In this document: positions 1 through 10,000 of the stretch, one piece after another
Position numbering within the stretch: position 1 is the stretch's first letter
How the letters are laid out: each line of letters starts with the position of its first letter
Assembly (NCBI RefSeq): GCF_000349565.1
Contig: NZ_KB714629.1
Span: 98,076-162,075 of the forward strand
Direction of reading: 5' to 3'
From: Curtobacterium flaccumfaciens UCD-AKU
Lineage (GTDB): Bacteria; Actinomycetota; Actinomycetes; Actinomycetales; Microbacteriaceae
Length of the DNA: 64,000 nt
The notes under the pieces: model-generated
Databases searched by the model: none
The model's input: the letters and a program-made list of their open reading frames with translations, nothing else
What the model was told of the DNA's origin: nothing
Program-made: the position numbers and the translations under genes

Positions 1-905
1 GTCGCGCTCGGGGTGGGCGTCGGGGTCGCGTCGGTCGTCCCGGCGGCCGTCACCACGAAGGTGCGGAAGTCGTCGTTCGTGACCGGCGAGGTCAGTTCGT
101 ACCGCTGGCCGTTCACGAGCACGAGCGGCGTGCCGGGGAACTCCTTGAGCGTCGACCCGGGGATGGTGCCGTCGGACACCTTCGACGTCTGCTCGTCCAC
201 CCACTTGGCGTAGTCCTGGTCGGTGATGCAGCTCCGGACGGCGCTGCGCTCCTGGAGTCCCTGCACACCCGTGACGACGTCGGTGAGCTCCGCGTCCGTC
301 AGGCCCGCCGTGCCCTCGTCCGGCTGCTTCGCGAAGAGCGCCTGGTTGACCGCGTAGAACTGGTTCGGCGAGTGCTCGGCGACGCAGGCAGCGGCGTTCG
401 CGGCGCGGAGCGAGTACTTCGTGCCCTGCGAGCGGTTCGACAGGATCGCGACCGGGTGGATGTCGACCGTGGCCGCCCCGGAGTCGACCAGGTCCTTGAT
501 GTAGTCACCGTTGGCCCGCTCGAACTGGCCGCAGCCGGGGCAGAGGTAGTCGACGTACAGGGTGATCCGGACGGTCCCGGCACCGTCGGTCTCGGCGTTG
601 CTCGGGGCGGCAGAGGCCGATCCGGATGCGGACGCGGTGACCGGCTTCAGGTCCTGTCCGATCGTGATGCCGCCCTGCGACATCGTCGACGGTCCGGGCC
701 CGGCGGGCTTCACGGAGTCGACCAGCACGAGCGTGACGATCGTCGCGGCGGCGAGGAGCACGACCCCGAGCCCGATCTGCAGTCCGAGCCGGACACCGCG
801 CTGGCGTCGCTTCTGCTGGGTCCGGGCACGCTGGGCTCGCTGGCGGGCGGCTTCACGGCGCTCGTTCCGCGCGGCGCGGGCAGCACCCTCGGGGCGGTTG
901 TTCAT
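1..905 (-). CDS. DsbA-family thioredoxin-fold exported protein (C-terminus off the window)
   Basis: Likely a membrane-anchored, extracytoplasmic thiol:disulfide oxidoreductase of the DsbA/Thioredoxin_4 type. The reading frame begins at an ATG (complement of 903–905) preceded by a good AGGAGG site and stays open to the left edge, so about 301 residues are visible and the C-terminus is missing. The first 35 residues are Arg/Ala/Gln-rich and cytoplasmic, followed by one membrane segment (about residues 36–58) and a low-complexity Ser/Ala linker. The thioredoxin domain carries the active-site motif CPGC after a hydrophobic LYVDYL strand, then the NRSQGTKYSLRAANAAAC helix region and a cis-Pro segment near FPGTPLVLVNG. 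A TACAAT box (970–975, complement) is a plausible -10. The family call is confident; the substrate is unknown. Confidence 0.85.
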   Translation of the reverse strand, partial: MNNRPEGAARAARNERREAARQRAQRARTQQKRRQRGVRLGLQIGLGVVLLAAATIVTLVLVDSVKPAGPGPSTMSQGGITIGQDLKPVTASASGSASAAPSNAETDGAGTVRITLYVDYLCPGCGQFERANGDYIKDLVDSGAATVDIHPVAILSNRSQGTKYSLRAANAAACVAEHSPNQFYAVNQALFAKQPDEGTAGLTDAELTDVVTGVQGLQERSAVRSCITDQDYAKWVDEQTSKVSDGTIPGSTLKEFPGTPLVLVNGQRYELTSPVTNDDFRTFVVTAAGTTDATPTPTPSA

Positions 906-1052
906 CGGTGCGTCGTCCTCCTGATCGGTGTCCGCTCGGCGTTCCCCTGCTCGGCGGACGGACCCGGCGATTGTAGTGGGGCGCTCTGGGAAGCAGCCGA
1001 CCAAGGGGGAAAACACTGGCGCACCCGGGTGAACTCGTGTTGTATGAAGCTC

Positions 1053-1072
1053 GACAGTCGACGACGACTGTC
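1053..1072. promoter_or_regulatory. 20-bp inverted repeat upstream of the sugar ABC ATPase gene
   Basis: GACAGTCG and CGACTGTC arms are perfect complements separated by ACGA. The repeat lies about 75 bp before the start codon at 1149 and just downstream of a TATGAA box at 1043–1048, a suitable place for a repressor or activator site. The cognate regulator is not identifiable here. Confidence 0.35.
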
Positions 1073-1148
1073 CGGGGCCCGTACGGGCACACCGCTTCAC
1101 TCGGATCGTCCGGCACGTACCTGCCGGTGAAGGAAGGACCGAACGCTC

Positions 1149-2249
<1,101 letters not shown>

Positions 2250-2262
2250 CCAGCGCACTCCC

Positions 2263-2307
2263 CCGAGAGCCCGCGCCCGCCTCACCAGGCCGGACGCGGG
2301 CTCTCGG
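2263..2307 (+). terminator. intrinsic hairpin after msiK
   Basis: Perfect 13-bp inverted repeat (CCGAGAGCCCGCG and its complement) around a 19-nt loop, starting 14 nt after the msiK stop. There is no long T run, as usual at this G+C content. The next gene reads the same way, so it may act as a partial terminator. Confidence 0.75.
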
Positions 2308-2333
2308 CTGTCCCCGACACCAGAGGAACCACC

Positions 2334-3641
2334 GTGCCCGACTCGATGTCCATCACCGCCGCCACCGTCGACCCCGGCCTGCTCGACCTGCCGTGGGACC
2401 TGCCGCTCGCCGACTGGCCCGACGACGCGATCGTCGCGCTGCCGAAGGGCATCTCACGGCACCTCGTGCGGTTCGTGCACCTGAGCGGGTACGTCGCCGC
2501 GGTGAAGGAGACCGGCGAAGAGGTCGCCCGGTCCGAGTACGAGATGCTCCGGACCCTGCAGCGCATGGACGTGCCGTGTGTGGACCCGGTCGCGGTCATC
2601 ACGAACCGCGCCGATGCCGACGGTGAACCACTGCACCCTGTGCTCGTGACCCGTCACCTGCGGTTCTCGCTGCCCTACCGTGCGCTCTACTCGCAGACGC
2701 TGCGCCCGGAGACCGCCACCCGTCTGGTCGACGCCCTCGCGCTGCTGCTCGTCCGCCTGCACGTCATCGGCTTCTACTGGGGCGACGTGTCCCTGTCGAA
2801 CACGCTGTTCCGTCGCGACGCCGGAGCCTTCGCCGCGTACCTGGTCGACGCGGAGACCGGCAAGCTCTACCCCGGCGGGCTGTCGAACGGCCAGCGCGAG
2901 AACGACCTCGAGGTCGCCCGCGTGAACATCGCCGGCGAGCTCCTCGACCTGGAGGCCGGCGGACGGCTCGACGAGAACGCCGACCCCGTGGACGTCTCGA
3001 ACCGCATCGTCGCCCAGTACCGCACGCTCTGGACCGAGCTCACCGGCACCGAGCAGTTCGACATCAAGGAACGCTGGCGCATCAACGACCGCGTGGAGCG
3101 CCTGAACGAGCTCGGCTTCGACATCGAAGAACTGTCGATCCACACGACCGAGGGCGGCTCGCAGGTCCGGATCCAGCCGAAGGTCGTCGACGCCGGGCAC
3201 CACCAGCGCCGACTGCTGCGGCTCACCGGGCTCGACGCCGGCGAGAACCAGGCCCGGCGCCTGCTCAACGACCTCGACTCGTACCGTGCCCGCAACGGCC
3301 GTGACGAACTCGACGAGGAGATGGTGGCGCACGAGTGGGTCTCACGGGTCTTCGAGCCCGTCGTCCGGTCGATCCCCCGTGACCTGCGCGGTCGGCTCGA
3401 ACCCGCCGAGGTGTTCCACGAGCTGCTCGAGCACCGCTGGTTCATGTCCCAGCAGGAGGAGCGTTCCGTCTCCCTGCCAGAGGCCACGACCGCGTACATC
3501 AACGACGTGCTCCGCCACCGTCGCGACGAGCGCCTGCTCATCAACCCGCCGACCTCGTCGATCACCGTGCCGATCCCGGTGCTCGACGACGACGCCGCCG
3601 ATGAGTCCGACGACGTGGACGACTGGCGCGCCACCGTCTGA
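2334..3641 (+). CDS. DUF4032 protein with lipopolysaccharide-kinase-like fold
   Basis: 435 residues from a GTG; an in-frame ATG lies four codons later and could be the real start. The N-terminal half resembles small bacterial kinases of the WaaP/Kdo-kinase type. A catalytic-loop-like stretch FYWGDVSLSNTLFRRD lies around residues 146–161 and is followed by YLVDAETG, which resembles a DFG-type metal-binding Asp. An upstream EYEMLRTLQ helix would supply the glutamate that pairs with the ATP-binding Lys. The C-terminal half (about residues 200–435) is the helical DUF4032 region with no known function. The gene follows the sugar ATPase gene in the same direction but is separated from it by a hairpin. 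Phosphotransfer is inferred from the fold; the substrate is unknown. Confidence 0.75.
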   Translation: MPDSMSITAATVDPGLLDLPWDLPLADWPDDAIVALPKGISRHLVRFVHLSGYVAAVKETGEEVARSEYEMLRTLQRMDVPCVDPVAVITNRADADGEPLHPVLVTRHLRFSLPYRALYSQTLRPETATRLVDALALLLVRLHVIGFYWGDVSLSNTLFRRDAGAFAAYLVDAETGKLYPGGLSNGQRENDLEVARVNIAGELLDLEAGGRLDENADPVDVSNRIVAQYRTLWTELTGTEQFDIKERWRINDRVERLNELGFDIEELSIHTTEGGSQVRIQPKVVDAGHHQRRLLRLTGLDAGENQARRLLNDLDSYRARNGRDELDEEMVAHEWVSRVFEPVVRSIPRDLRGRLEPAEVFHELLEHRWFMSQQEERSVSLPEATTAYINDVLRHRRDERLLINPPTSSITVPIPVLDDDAADESDDVDDWRATV

Positions 3642-3655
3642 CGCGGTCCCCGGTC

Positions 3656-3961
3656 GGTCACGACGCCCCGCCGGGTGGGTGCCGACTGGTCACAGACCGT
3701 CGCTGGCGGCGTCGCGCAGCGACGACGCGTGACCACACGGCCGACACCCGCCGATGGGTCGTGGCCGCTCGGGGTTCGAGAACGCGACCGCCTGGAGGCC
3801 CGGCGTGCGTCCCGGAGACCGGTGCCGGCCCTCCAGACCGTCACCTGCACCGCCGGTGGTGCCGTTGGACGTCGAGCGGTCACGACACCCCACAGGTGCA
3901 CGTCGGCCGGTCACGAACCGTCGCCTGCGGCGTCGCGCAGCGACGACTCGTGACCACACGG
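3656..3961. repeat. pair of ~85-bp extragenic repeats
   Basis: Two copies (3656–3740 and 3878–3961) share GGTCACGAC…, then GGTCAC…ACCGTCGC, GCGGCGTCGCGCAGCGACGA and CGTGACCACACGG. Each copy contains internal self-complementary parts (GTCGC/GCGAC and GGTCAC/GTGACC), so it can fold. A diverged third copy lies at 9230–9280. They look like REP/BIME-style extragenic palindromes. The 434-bp gap holding them (3642–4075) has no credible coding sequence. Confidence 0.6.
3792..3836. repeat. CTGGAGGCCCGG-type hairpin between the extragenic repeats
   Basis: Arms CTGGAGGCCCGGC and GCCGGCCCTCCAG pair with one mismatch. The same GGAGGCCCGG/CCGGGCCTCC stem recurs at 9096, 20311 and 45745. It could terminate the DUF4032 gene transcript. 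Confidence 0.55.
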
Positions 3962-4015
3962 CGGGCATCATCCGACGTGTCCTGACCCGTCGGGCCTGCC
4001 CCGGTCGGCGCCGCA

Positions 4016-4059
4016 CGCAGGAACGGCCGCCTCCCACGAGGGGAGGCGACCGTTGCTGC
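4016..4059 (-). terminator. hairpin after rlmB
   Basis: Imperfect inverted repeat with CGCAG…CCGCCTCCC arms facing GGGAGGCG…CTGCG around a CACGAG loop. It starts about 16 nt past the rlmB stop on the minus strand and suits termination of the ispDF–cysS–rlmB transcript. Confidence 0.6.
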
Positions 4060-4075
4060 GGACGAAGCGCCGGGG

Positions 4076-5086
4076 CTACGCGGTGCGGCGGCGCCGCGCG
4101 ACCTCCCACAGGGTGACGCTCGCGGCGATGCCGGCGTTCAGGGACTCGGTGGCGCTCGAGATCGGGATCGACACGATGGCGTCGCAGGTCTCGGTGACCA
4201 GGCGCGACAGGCCCTTGCCCTCGGAACCGACGACGATCACGATCGGGCGGTCGGCGAGCTCGAGGCCGTCGAGCTCCACGTCACCGTCGCCGTCGAGGCC
4301 GAGGACGAACAGGCCCATCGACTTGAGCGACTTCAGGGTCTGCGTCAGGTTCGGGGCCATCGCGACGGGGGTGCGGGCCGCGGCACCGGCCGAGGTCTTC
4401 CACGCCGACGCCGTCACACCGACCGAGCGACGCTGCGGCACGATGACGCCGTGTCCACCGAAGGCCGCGGTCGAGCGGATGATCGCACCGAGGTTGCGGG
4501 GGTCCGTGATGCCGTCGAGGGCGACGAGCAGCGGGACCTGGTCGCGCGAGAACGCCTGCTCGACGATGTCCTCGGACACGGCGTACTGGTACGCCGGCAC
4601 CTTGAGGGCGACGCCCTGGTGCACGCTGTCGTGCCCGGTGATGCGGTCGAGCTCGGGACGCATGAGCTCGATGATCGGCACGCCACGGTGGTTCGCGAGC
4701 GCGAGGATCTCCTTCACACGGTCGTCGACCTCGATGCGCGACGCGATGTAGAGCGTCGACGACGGGGTCTTCGTGCGCAGCGCCTCGAGCACCGAGTTGC
4801 GCCCGGTCACCAGCTCGGAGTCGTCGGTCTTGCGTGCCGGCGGACGGCCGGTGCGACCCTGCGGGGTGCTCGAGGAACCGTGCCGACCCTTGGCCGCCTC
4901 GAAGCGGTCCTTCGCGGCCTTGCGCTTGCCCGCGGGGTGGTACGGGCGGTCCTCGGCCTTCGGGGTCGGCTTGCGGCCCTCGAGCGCCTGCGCGCCCTGT
5001 CCGCCGGAACCGACCTGCTTGTTGCCCTTGCGACCGGCGCGGACGGCGCCGGGCCGACCCTTCTTGCTTCCCGAGACGTTCTTCAT
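4076..5086 (-). CDS. rlmB: 23S rRNA 2'-O-ribose methyltransferase (SpoU/TrmH family, RlmB type)
   Basis: 336-residue SPOUT methyltransferase expected to methylate a G ribose in 23S rRNA (G2251 in E. coli RlmB numbering). The first ~85 residues are a basic, Gly/Lys/Arg-rich tail seen in actinobacterial homologues. A substrate-binding domain follows (TGRNSVLEAL), then the knotted catalytic domain with NLGAIIRSTAAFGGHGVIV, VVGSEGKGLS and SIPISSATESLNAGIAASV, the three classical SpoU motifs. The ATG at 5086 was chosen because it follows cysS by 28 nt and begins the typical MKNVSGSKKGRPG leader. Longer in-frame extension runs into cysS. The cysS–rlmB order is conserved in actinobacteria. Confidence 0.92.
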   Translation of the reverse strand: MKNVSGSKKGRPGAVRAGRKGNKQVGSGGQGAQALEGRKPTPKAEDRPYHPAGKRKAAKDRFEAAKGRHGSSSTPQGRTGRPPARKTDDSELVTGRNSVLEALRTKTPSSTLYIASRIEVDDRVKEILALANHRGVPIIELMRPELDRITGHDSVHQGVALKVPAYQYAVSEDIVEQAFSRDQVPLLVALDGITDPRNLGAIIRSTAAFGGHGVIVPQRRSVGVTASAWKTSAGAAARTPVAMAPNLTQTLKSLKSMGLFVLGLDGDGDVELDGLELADRPIVIVVGSEGKGLSRLVTETCDAIVSIPISSATESLNAGIAASVTLWEVARRRRTA

Positions 5087-5114
5087 GCGTAGCTCCTGTT
5101 CGGCACTGCCGTGT

Positions 5115-6524
5115 TCAGGCGATGCTCCAGCGTGTTCCGGACGGCGTGTCCTCGATCGTGATGCCCGCGGCGGCGAGGTCGTCGCGCACGCGGTCGGCCG
5201 CGGTGAAGTCCCGTGCTGCCCTGGCGTCCGCGCGCTCCTGCACGAGGCGTTCGACGAGGGCGGCGAGCGGGCCTGCCGAGGTGTCGTGGCCGCCGCCCGA
5301 CCAGTGGGCGGCTCGCGGGTCGATGCCGAGCACCTCCACCATCGCAGCCACCTGATGGTACGCGGTCCCGAGCGTTTCCGCATCGTCGGCGTCCAGGGCG
5401 GCGTTGCCGGTGCGCACGGTCTCGTGCAGCACGGCCAGGGCCTGGGGCACGGAGAGGTCGTCGTCCATGGCCGCGGCGAAGGCCTCGGGCACGGATGGGG
5501 CATCGGTGAGGTGGACGCCCTCGAGCCGGGGCTCGGCGCGCTCGAGGAACCCGGCGATGCGGTCGTACGCCGCCTCGGCCTCGGCAAGGGAGCCCTCGTG
5601 GTGGTCGATCGACGAACGGTAGTGGGCGGCGCCGAGGAAGTACCGGACAACCGCGGGACGAGCAGATCCGATGAAGTCCGCGGCGAAGATCGAGTTGCCG
5701 AGCGACTTCGACATCTTCTGCCCCTCGACCGTCACCAGGCCGTTGTGCAGCCAGTACGACGCGAACGGGTCCCCGGCGGCCGTGGACTGCGCGAGCTCGT
5801 TCTCGTGGTGCGGGAAGCGCAGGTCGAGCCCGCCGCCGTGGATGTCGAACGCGGGGCCGAGGTACCGACGTGACATCGCCGAGCACTCGATGTGCCAGCC
5901 CGGACGGCCGGCGCCCCACGGGGAGTTCCAGTTGGCGGTCGACGGTTCGCCGGGCTTCGCACCCTTCCAGAGCGCGAAGTCACGGGCGTCGCGCTTGCCA
6001 CGCGGATCGGCGTCGGCAGCCTCGACCATGTCCTCGCGCCGCTGCCGGGTGAGCACCCCGTAGTCGGCCCAGCTGCCGGTGTCGAAGTAGACGTCGCCCG
6101 AGCCGTCGTCGGCGGCGTAGGCGTGCCCGCGGTCGATGAGACGCTGGATGATCTCGTGCATCTGCGGCACGCTCGCCGTGGCCCGCGGCTCGTAGGTCGG
6201 GGGCAGGATGCCGAGGGCGTTGTACGCGGCGGTGAACTCGAGCTCGACCCGGTAGGCGCGTGCGAACCACGCCTCGTCCGTGCCGGCAGCCAGGTCGAGG
6301 ACCTTGTCGTCGATGTCGGTGACGTTGCGCACCAGGGTCACCCGGTACCCGCGGTGGGTGAGCCACCGGCGCCAGATGTCGTAGACCAGCGCGGACCGCA
6401 GGTGCCCGATGTGCGGCGACGACTGCACCGTCGGTCCACAGACGTAGACGCTCACGTGTCCGTCGACCAGGGGCACGAGGTCGACGACGGCTGCGGCGCG
6501 GGAGTCGTAGAGGCGAACGGTCAC
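5115..6524 (-). CDS. cysS: cysteinyl-tRNA synthetase
   Basis: Class I aminoacyl-tRNA synthetase charging tRNA-Cys; 469 residues, normal length. The first zinc ligand sits in VYVCGPTV, followed by the HIGH signature as [13 protein letters not shown]. The other zinc ligands appear in HIECSAM and [11 protein letters not shown]. The nucleotide-binding KMSKS loop is [11 protein letters not shown]. The C-terminal part is the helical anticodon-binding domain. The start is a GTG at 6524. Upstream lies ispDF (32-nt gap) and downstream rlmB, all in one direction, so this is probably one transcript. The same gene order occurs in mycobacteria. Confidence 0.97.
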   Translation of the reverse strand: MTVRLYDSRAAAVVDLVPLVDGHVSVYVCGPTVQSSPHIGHLRSALVYDIWRRWLTHRGYRVTLVRNVTDIDDKVLDLAAGTDEAWFARAYRVELEFTAAYNALGILPPTYEPRATASVPQMHEIIQRLIDRGHAYAADDGSGDVYFDTGSWADYGVLTRQRREDMVEAADADPRGKRDARDFALWKGAKPGEPSTANWNSPWGAGRPGWHIECSAMSRRYLGPAFDIHGGGLDLRFPHHENELAQSTAAGDPFASYWLHNGLVTVEGQKMSKSLGNSIFAADFIGSARPAVVRYFLGAAHYRSSIDHHEGSLAEAEAAYDRIAGFLERAEPRLEGVHLTDAPSVPEAFAAAMDDDLSVPQALAVLHETVRTGNAALDADDAETLGTAYHQVAAMVEVLGIDPRAAHWSGGGHDTSAGPLAALVERLVQERADARAARDFTAADRVRDDLAAAGITIEDTPSGTRWSIA

Positions 6525-6556
6525 GCCTCAACCCTAATCGGCGCGGGGCCGCGGTT

Positions 6557-7765
6557 TCAGGAGGGACGCACGAGCGCGGTGGCGATCGCGGCGAGCCCCT
6601 CACCGCGGCCGGTGAACCCGAGTCCGTCCGTCGTGGTGCCGGACACCGCCACGGGTGCGCCGACCACGGCGGACAGGGCGTCCTGCATCTCGTCACGGCG
6701 ACGACCGATGCGCGGCCGGTTGCCGATGACCTGCACGGTGACCGACACCGGCACGAGCCCCGCGTCGGCGAGCAGCGTGACCGCGCCGCGGACGAAGACG
6801 TCGCCCGTGGCGCCGGCGTACTGCGGGTCGGCGGTGCCGAAGCGGCCGCCGATGTCGCCGAGGCCCCCGGCGGAGAGCAGGGCGTCGCACACCGCGTGCG
6901 CCACCGCGTCGCCGTCGCTGTGGCCGGAGAGCCCGGGTTCGCCGGGGAAGTCGAGCAGCCCGACGCGGCAGGGCGAGGCGTCGTCGAAGGCGTGCACGTC
7001 CACCCCGAGCCCGAGTCGGACCGCGACGGTGTCCGCCTGGCCAGCACCCGCCGCACCGGCACCAGCACCAGCACCGGCTTCGGACCGCGCCCGCACGATC
7101 GACTCGGCCCGGCCGAGGTCCCACGGCGTCGTGATCTTGAAGGCGTCGGCGTCACCCGGCACGAACCGGACGGTGCCCCCGACGGCCTGGAACACGCCGG
7201 CATCGTCCGTCTCGGACTGCGACGACACCGCGTACGCCCGCCGGAGTGCGGCGAGGGGGAAGCCCTGCGGCGTCTGCACCCCGACGAGTGCGGCACGGTC
7301 GACGGTCTCGACGACGACGTCACCGTCGACGCGCTTCACGGTGTCCGTGACGGGGAGTGCCGGCACGACGCCCGCACCGTCCCCGGCGGCGACGGCGTCG
7401 AACACCCGCGCGAACTGCGCCGCGGGTGTCAGGCACCGTGCCGCGTCGTGCACGAGCACCGTGGTGACGGAGTCCGGCAGCACGGCCAGGCCGGCCTCGA
7501 CCGAACCGTGGCGATCCGCGCCTCCGGCCACGACGGCCGTGTACGCGACCGCAGCACCCGCGACGGAACCGACCACCTGCCGGCACTCGTCCAGGTGCGA
7601 CGCCGGTGCGACCACGACGACGAGCGTCGGCGACGGCAACGCGAACAGGGGCTCGAGTGCCCGCGCGAGCATCAGCGAACCGGCCACGGGCACGAACGCC
7701 TTCGCCGTCCCGATGCCGAGCCGGGTGCCGGACCCCGCTGCAACGACGACGACCGCCCGGTCCAC
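6557..7765 (-). CDS. ispDF: bifunctional IspD/IspF of the MEP isoprenoid pathway
   Basis: Fusion of 2-C-methyl-D-erythritol 4-phosphate cytidylyltransferase (residues 1 to ~225) and 2-C-methyl-D-erythritol 2,4-cyclodiphosphate synthase (about 243–402). The IspD part shows the nucleotide-binding [19 protein letters not shown] and the [12 protein letters not shown] segment. The IspF part shows the metal ligands in GLGVDVHAF and [17 protein letters not shown], then [18 protein letters not shown] Gly/Ala-rich linker (GAGAGAGAAGAG) joins them. The start is GTG. In mycobacteria the two are separate neighbouring genes downstream of carD; here they are one polypeptide. It probably makes precursors for undecaprenyl phosphate, quinones and carotenoids. 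Confidence 0.95.
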   Translation of the reverse strand: MDRAVVVVAAGSGTRLGIGTAKAFVPVAGSLMLARALEPLFALPSPTLVVVVAPASHLDECRQVVGSVAGAAVAYTAVVAGGADRHGSVEAGLAVLPDSVTTVLVHDAARCLTPAAQFARVFDAVAAGDGAGVVPALPVTDTVKRVDGDVVVETVDRAALVGVQTPQGFPLAALRRAYAVSSQSETDDAGVFQAVGGTVRFVPGDADAFKITTPWDLGRAESIVRARSEAGAGAGAGAAGAGQADTVAVRLGLGVDVHAFDDASPCRVGLLDFPGEPGLSGHSDGDAVAHAVCDALLSAGGLGDIGGRFGTADPQYAGATGDVFVRGAVTLLADAGLVPVSVTVQVIGNRPRIGRRRDEMQDALSAVVGAPVAVSGTTTDGLGFTGRGEGLAAIATALVRPS

Positions 7766-7829
7766 CCCGTCGGGGAACCGTGCGGTCGTCGTTCGTGCTG
7801 TCGCGCTCAGTGGTTCAGCGTTCAGGCGT

Positions 7830-8312
7830 TCAGGAGGCCAGGACCTCGTCGAGGACGGTCGATGCCTTGTCCTCGTCGGTCTTCTCGGCCAACGCGAGCT
7901 CGGAGATCAGGATCTGCCGGGCCTTGGCCAGCATCCGCTTCTCACCCGCGGAGAGCCCGCGGTCCTGATCGCGCCGCCAGAGGTCGCGGACGACCTCGGA
8001 CACCTTGATGACGTCACCGGAAGCGAGCTTCTCGAGGTTCGCCTTGTACCGGCGTGACCAGTTCGTGGGCTCTTCCGTGAACGGCGCCCGGAGGACCTCG
8101 AACACCTTGTCGAGCCCTTCCTTGCCGATCACGTCGCGGACGCCGACCAGGTCGACGTTGTCCGCCGGGACCTCGATCGTCAGGTCGCCCTGCGTCACCC
8201 GCAGCTTCAGGTAGACCTTTTCCTCGCCCTTGATGACGCGAGTCTTGACTTCAGAGATGGTTGCCGCCCCGTGATGGGGGTAGACGACGGTCTCGCCGAC
8301 CTCGAATTGCAT
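7830..8312 (-). CDS. carD: CarD-family RNA polymerase-binding transcription factor
   Basis: 160-residue CarD. The N-terminal Tudor-like RNA-polymerase interaction domain begins [17 protein letters not shown] and runs to about residue 60 ([20 protein letters not shown]). The remainder is the helical DNA-binding domain, with [17 protein letters not shown] and [29 protein letters not shown], including the conserved Trp that wedges the upstream edge of the bubble. In mycobacteria CarD binds the RNAP beta subunit and stabilises open complexes, especially at rRNA promoters. A TAAACT -10 candidate lies at 8339–8344 on the minus strand. It is divergent from the lipoprotein gene at 8454, as in mycobacteria (lpqE/carD). 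Confidence 0.95.
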   Translation of the reverse strand: MQFEVGETVVYPHHGAATISEVKTRVIKGEEKVYLKLRVTQGDLTIEVPADNVDLVGVRDVIGKEGLDKVFEVLRAPFTEEPTNWSRRYKANLEKLASGDVIKVSEVVRDLWRRDQDRGLSAGEKRMLAKARQILISELALAEKTDEDKASTVLDEVLAS

Positions 8313-8453
8313 GTATCAGGCTCCGTTCCCAGACCTCCAGTTTACCACAAGGGCCGTTCCGGTAAGGGGACCCTCAGCGCTCACCCCTCCCGGTGATCGC
8401 TAGGATGGGCGCGGGGACCGCCCGGTCCCCATCGTGACTTACGGAGGAATCTC

Positions 8454-9056
8454 TTGCGACCTCGGGTACTCGTGTCCGTCGCCGTTGCGGCAACCATCGC
8501 GCTCGGCGCCACCGGGTGCGAGTTCATGTCGCCGGCCCACACCGTCGACATCAAGCAGATCACCGACGGCGTGGACGTCTCGACCGGCAAGGTCGACGTG
8601 CGGAACGCCCTGCTGATCTCGGACGACGGCGAGAGCGCCCGCTTCATCGGCACGCTCGTGAACAACGACGACCAGGACGACTACACCGTCTCGATCGAGA
8701 TCGGCGGCGACACCCAGACCGTCGACGTGCCGGCGAACAGCCACGTCGACCTCGCCATGGCAGCGGGTGCGGGCAGCGACGCCGAGTCGAGCGTGCAAGA
8801 GGGCGACACCACCCAGGGCACCACCGCCGCCGACGCCGAGCCGATCGTGTTCGACAACGCGGACGCGAAGCCCGGATCGCTCGTCAAGGTCTACTTCAGC
8901 TACCCCGACGCCGAGGGCACCTCGGCGAACGTGCCGGTGCTGACCAGCTCGCAGGAGGAGTACCAGACCCTCGCGCCGAGCCCGACCCCGGAGCCGACCG
9001 ACACGGTCACGCTGCCGACCTCGACCCCGACGGCCACGCCGACGGACGGCCAGTAG
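8454..9056 (+). CDS. secreted lipoprotein, LpqE-like by position
   Basis: 200-residue exported lipoprotein. The TTG start is supported by a GGAGGA site 6 nt upstream. The signal peptide ends in a lipobox ALGATGC with Cys22 as lipidation site. The mature part is an acidic beta-rich domain of about 140 residues (VDVRNALLISDDGESARFIGTLVNN, then VDVPANSHVDL), followed by a Pro/Thr-rich tail (PSPTPEPTDTVTLPTSTPTATPTDGQ). Function is unknown. Its divergent pairing with carD matches mycobacterial lpqE, and the domain pattern resembles copper-chaperone-like beta sandwiches, but no Met/His metal motif is obvious. A TAGGAT -10 candidate is at 8401–8406. Confidence 0.8.
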   Translation: MRPRVLVSVAVAATIALGATGCEFMSPAHTVDIKQITDGVDVSTGKVDVRNALLISDDGESARFIGTLVNNDDQDDYTVSIEIGGDTQTVDVPANSHVDLAMAAGAGSDAESSVQEGDTTQGTTAADAEPIVFDNADAKPGSLVKVYFSYPDAEGTSANVPVLTSSQEEYQTLAPSPTPEPTDTVTLPTSTPTATPTDGQ

Positions 9057-9095
9057 TCCGTCCGCGCTGACGCGACGCTCGACCACTGCAGACCG

Positions 9096-9136
9096 GGAGG
9101 CCCGGTGCCGGTCCCAGGGACCGGCACCGGGCCTCC
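9096..9136. terminator. bidirectional hairpin between convergent lipoprotein and regX3 genes
   Basis: Two 20-nt arms beginning GGAGGCCCGGTGCC are perfectly complementary with almost no loop. It lies 40 nt after the lipoprotein stop and can serve both converging transcripts. Confidence 0.8.
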
Positions 9137-9229
9137 TGTCCGTGCGGTGCACACACCAGCCGTCGCCAGCCGTCGCGCGCGCCCTCGCGCGCGGCCCGGT
9201 CATGACTCGTCGCAGACCACTCGTCGAGT

Positions 9230-9280
9230 GGTCACGAACCGTCACTGCAAGGCGCCGGAGGCGACGACTTGCGACCACTC
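9230..9280. repeat. diverged third copy of the GGTCACGAACCGTC extragenic repeat
   Basis: GGTCACGAACCGTC, then a GC-rich core and GCGACGACT…GACCAC, matching the core of the copy at 3909–3960. It lies between the terminator and the end of regX3. Nearby 9196–9229 and 9281–9310 also carry CGGTCATGACTCGTCG- and GGTGAGTCGTGACCGG-like halves, so the whole 9190–9310 stretch may be a degenerate repeat cluster. Confidence 0.45.
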
Positions 9281-9319
9281 CCAGGACGACGCGCGGTGAG
9301 TCGTGACCGGTCGCGGGGC

Positions 9320-10000
9320 CTACGCCTCGATGCGGTAGCCGAGACCGCGGACCGTCACCAGGATCTCGGGGGTCGACGGGACCCGCTCGATCTTCGAGCG
9401 GATGCGCTTGATGTGCACGTCGAGGGTCTTGGTGTCGCCGAAGTAGTCGGACCCCCAGACCCGGTCGATGAGCTGACCACGGGTCAGCACGCGGCCGGCG
9501 TTCCGGAGCAGCAGCTCGAGGAGCTCGAACTCCTTGAGCGGCATCGGCGTCTCGGACCCGTCGACGGACACCGTGTGGCGCTCGACGTCCATCCGGATGC
9601 CGCCGACCTGCAGGATGCCGCTGTCGGCCGGGTCGTCCTCGGTACGCCGGCGGAGCACCGCACGGATCCGGGCCAGGAGCTCCCGCGTGGAGTACGGCTT
9701 CGTGACGTAGTCGTCGGCGCCGAGTTCGAGCCCGACGACGATGTCCACCTCCGAGTCCTTCGCGGTCAGCATGATGATCGGCGCGTTCGAGCGGGTCCGG
9801 ATCTGCCGGCACACCTCGGTGCCGCTCAGGCCCGGCAGCATGAGGTCGAGGAGCACCAGGTCGGGGTTCTCCGTGTCGAACTTCGACAGCGCTGTCACGC
9901 CGTCGGCAGCGACGGAGGTCTCGTACCCCTCACGCTGCAGCAGGAACTCCAGGGGCTCGCTCAGGGCCGGCTCGTCGTCGACGATGAGGATCTTGGTCAC
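9320..10000 (-). CDS. regX3: phosphate response regulator (OmpR/PhoB family)
   Basis: 226-residue DNA-binding response regulator. The receiver domain has the acidic pair DDE at residues 8–10, the phospho-acceptor Asp52 in LVLLDLMLPG, the conserved Thr in IIMLTAKDS and Lys in YVTKPYSTREL. The C-terminal winged helix has FELLELLLRNAGRVLTRGQLIDRVWG and KTLDVHIKRIRSKIE, typical PhoB/RegX3 recognition features. The GTG start overlaps the senX3 stop by 4 nt (GTGA), so the two are translationally coupled, with the kinase first. The divergent phoU and the PHO-type repeats here and at ppk and pstS argue that it senses phosphate limitation. Confidence 0.92.
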   Translation of the reverse strand: MTKILIVDDEPALSEPLEFLLQREGYETSVAADGVTALSKFDTENPDLVLLDLMLPGLSGTEVCRQIRTRSNAPIIMLTAKDSEVDIVVGLELGADDYVTKPYSTRELLARIRAVLRRRTEDDPADSGILQVGGIRMDVERHTVSVDGSETPMPLKEFELLELLLRNAGRVLTRGQLIDRVWGSDYFGDTKTLDVHIKRIRSKIERVPSTPEILVTVRGLGYRIEA

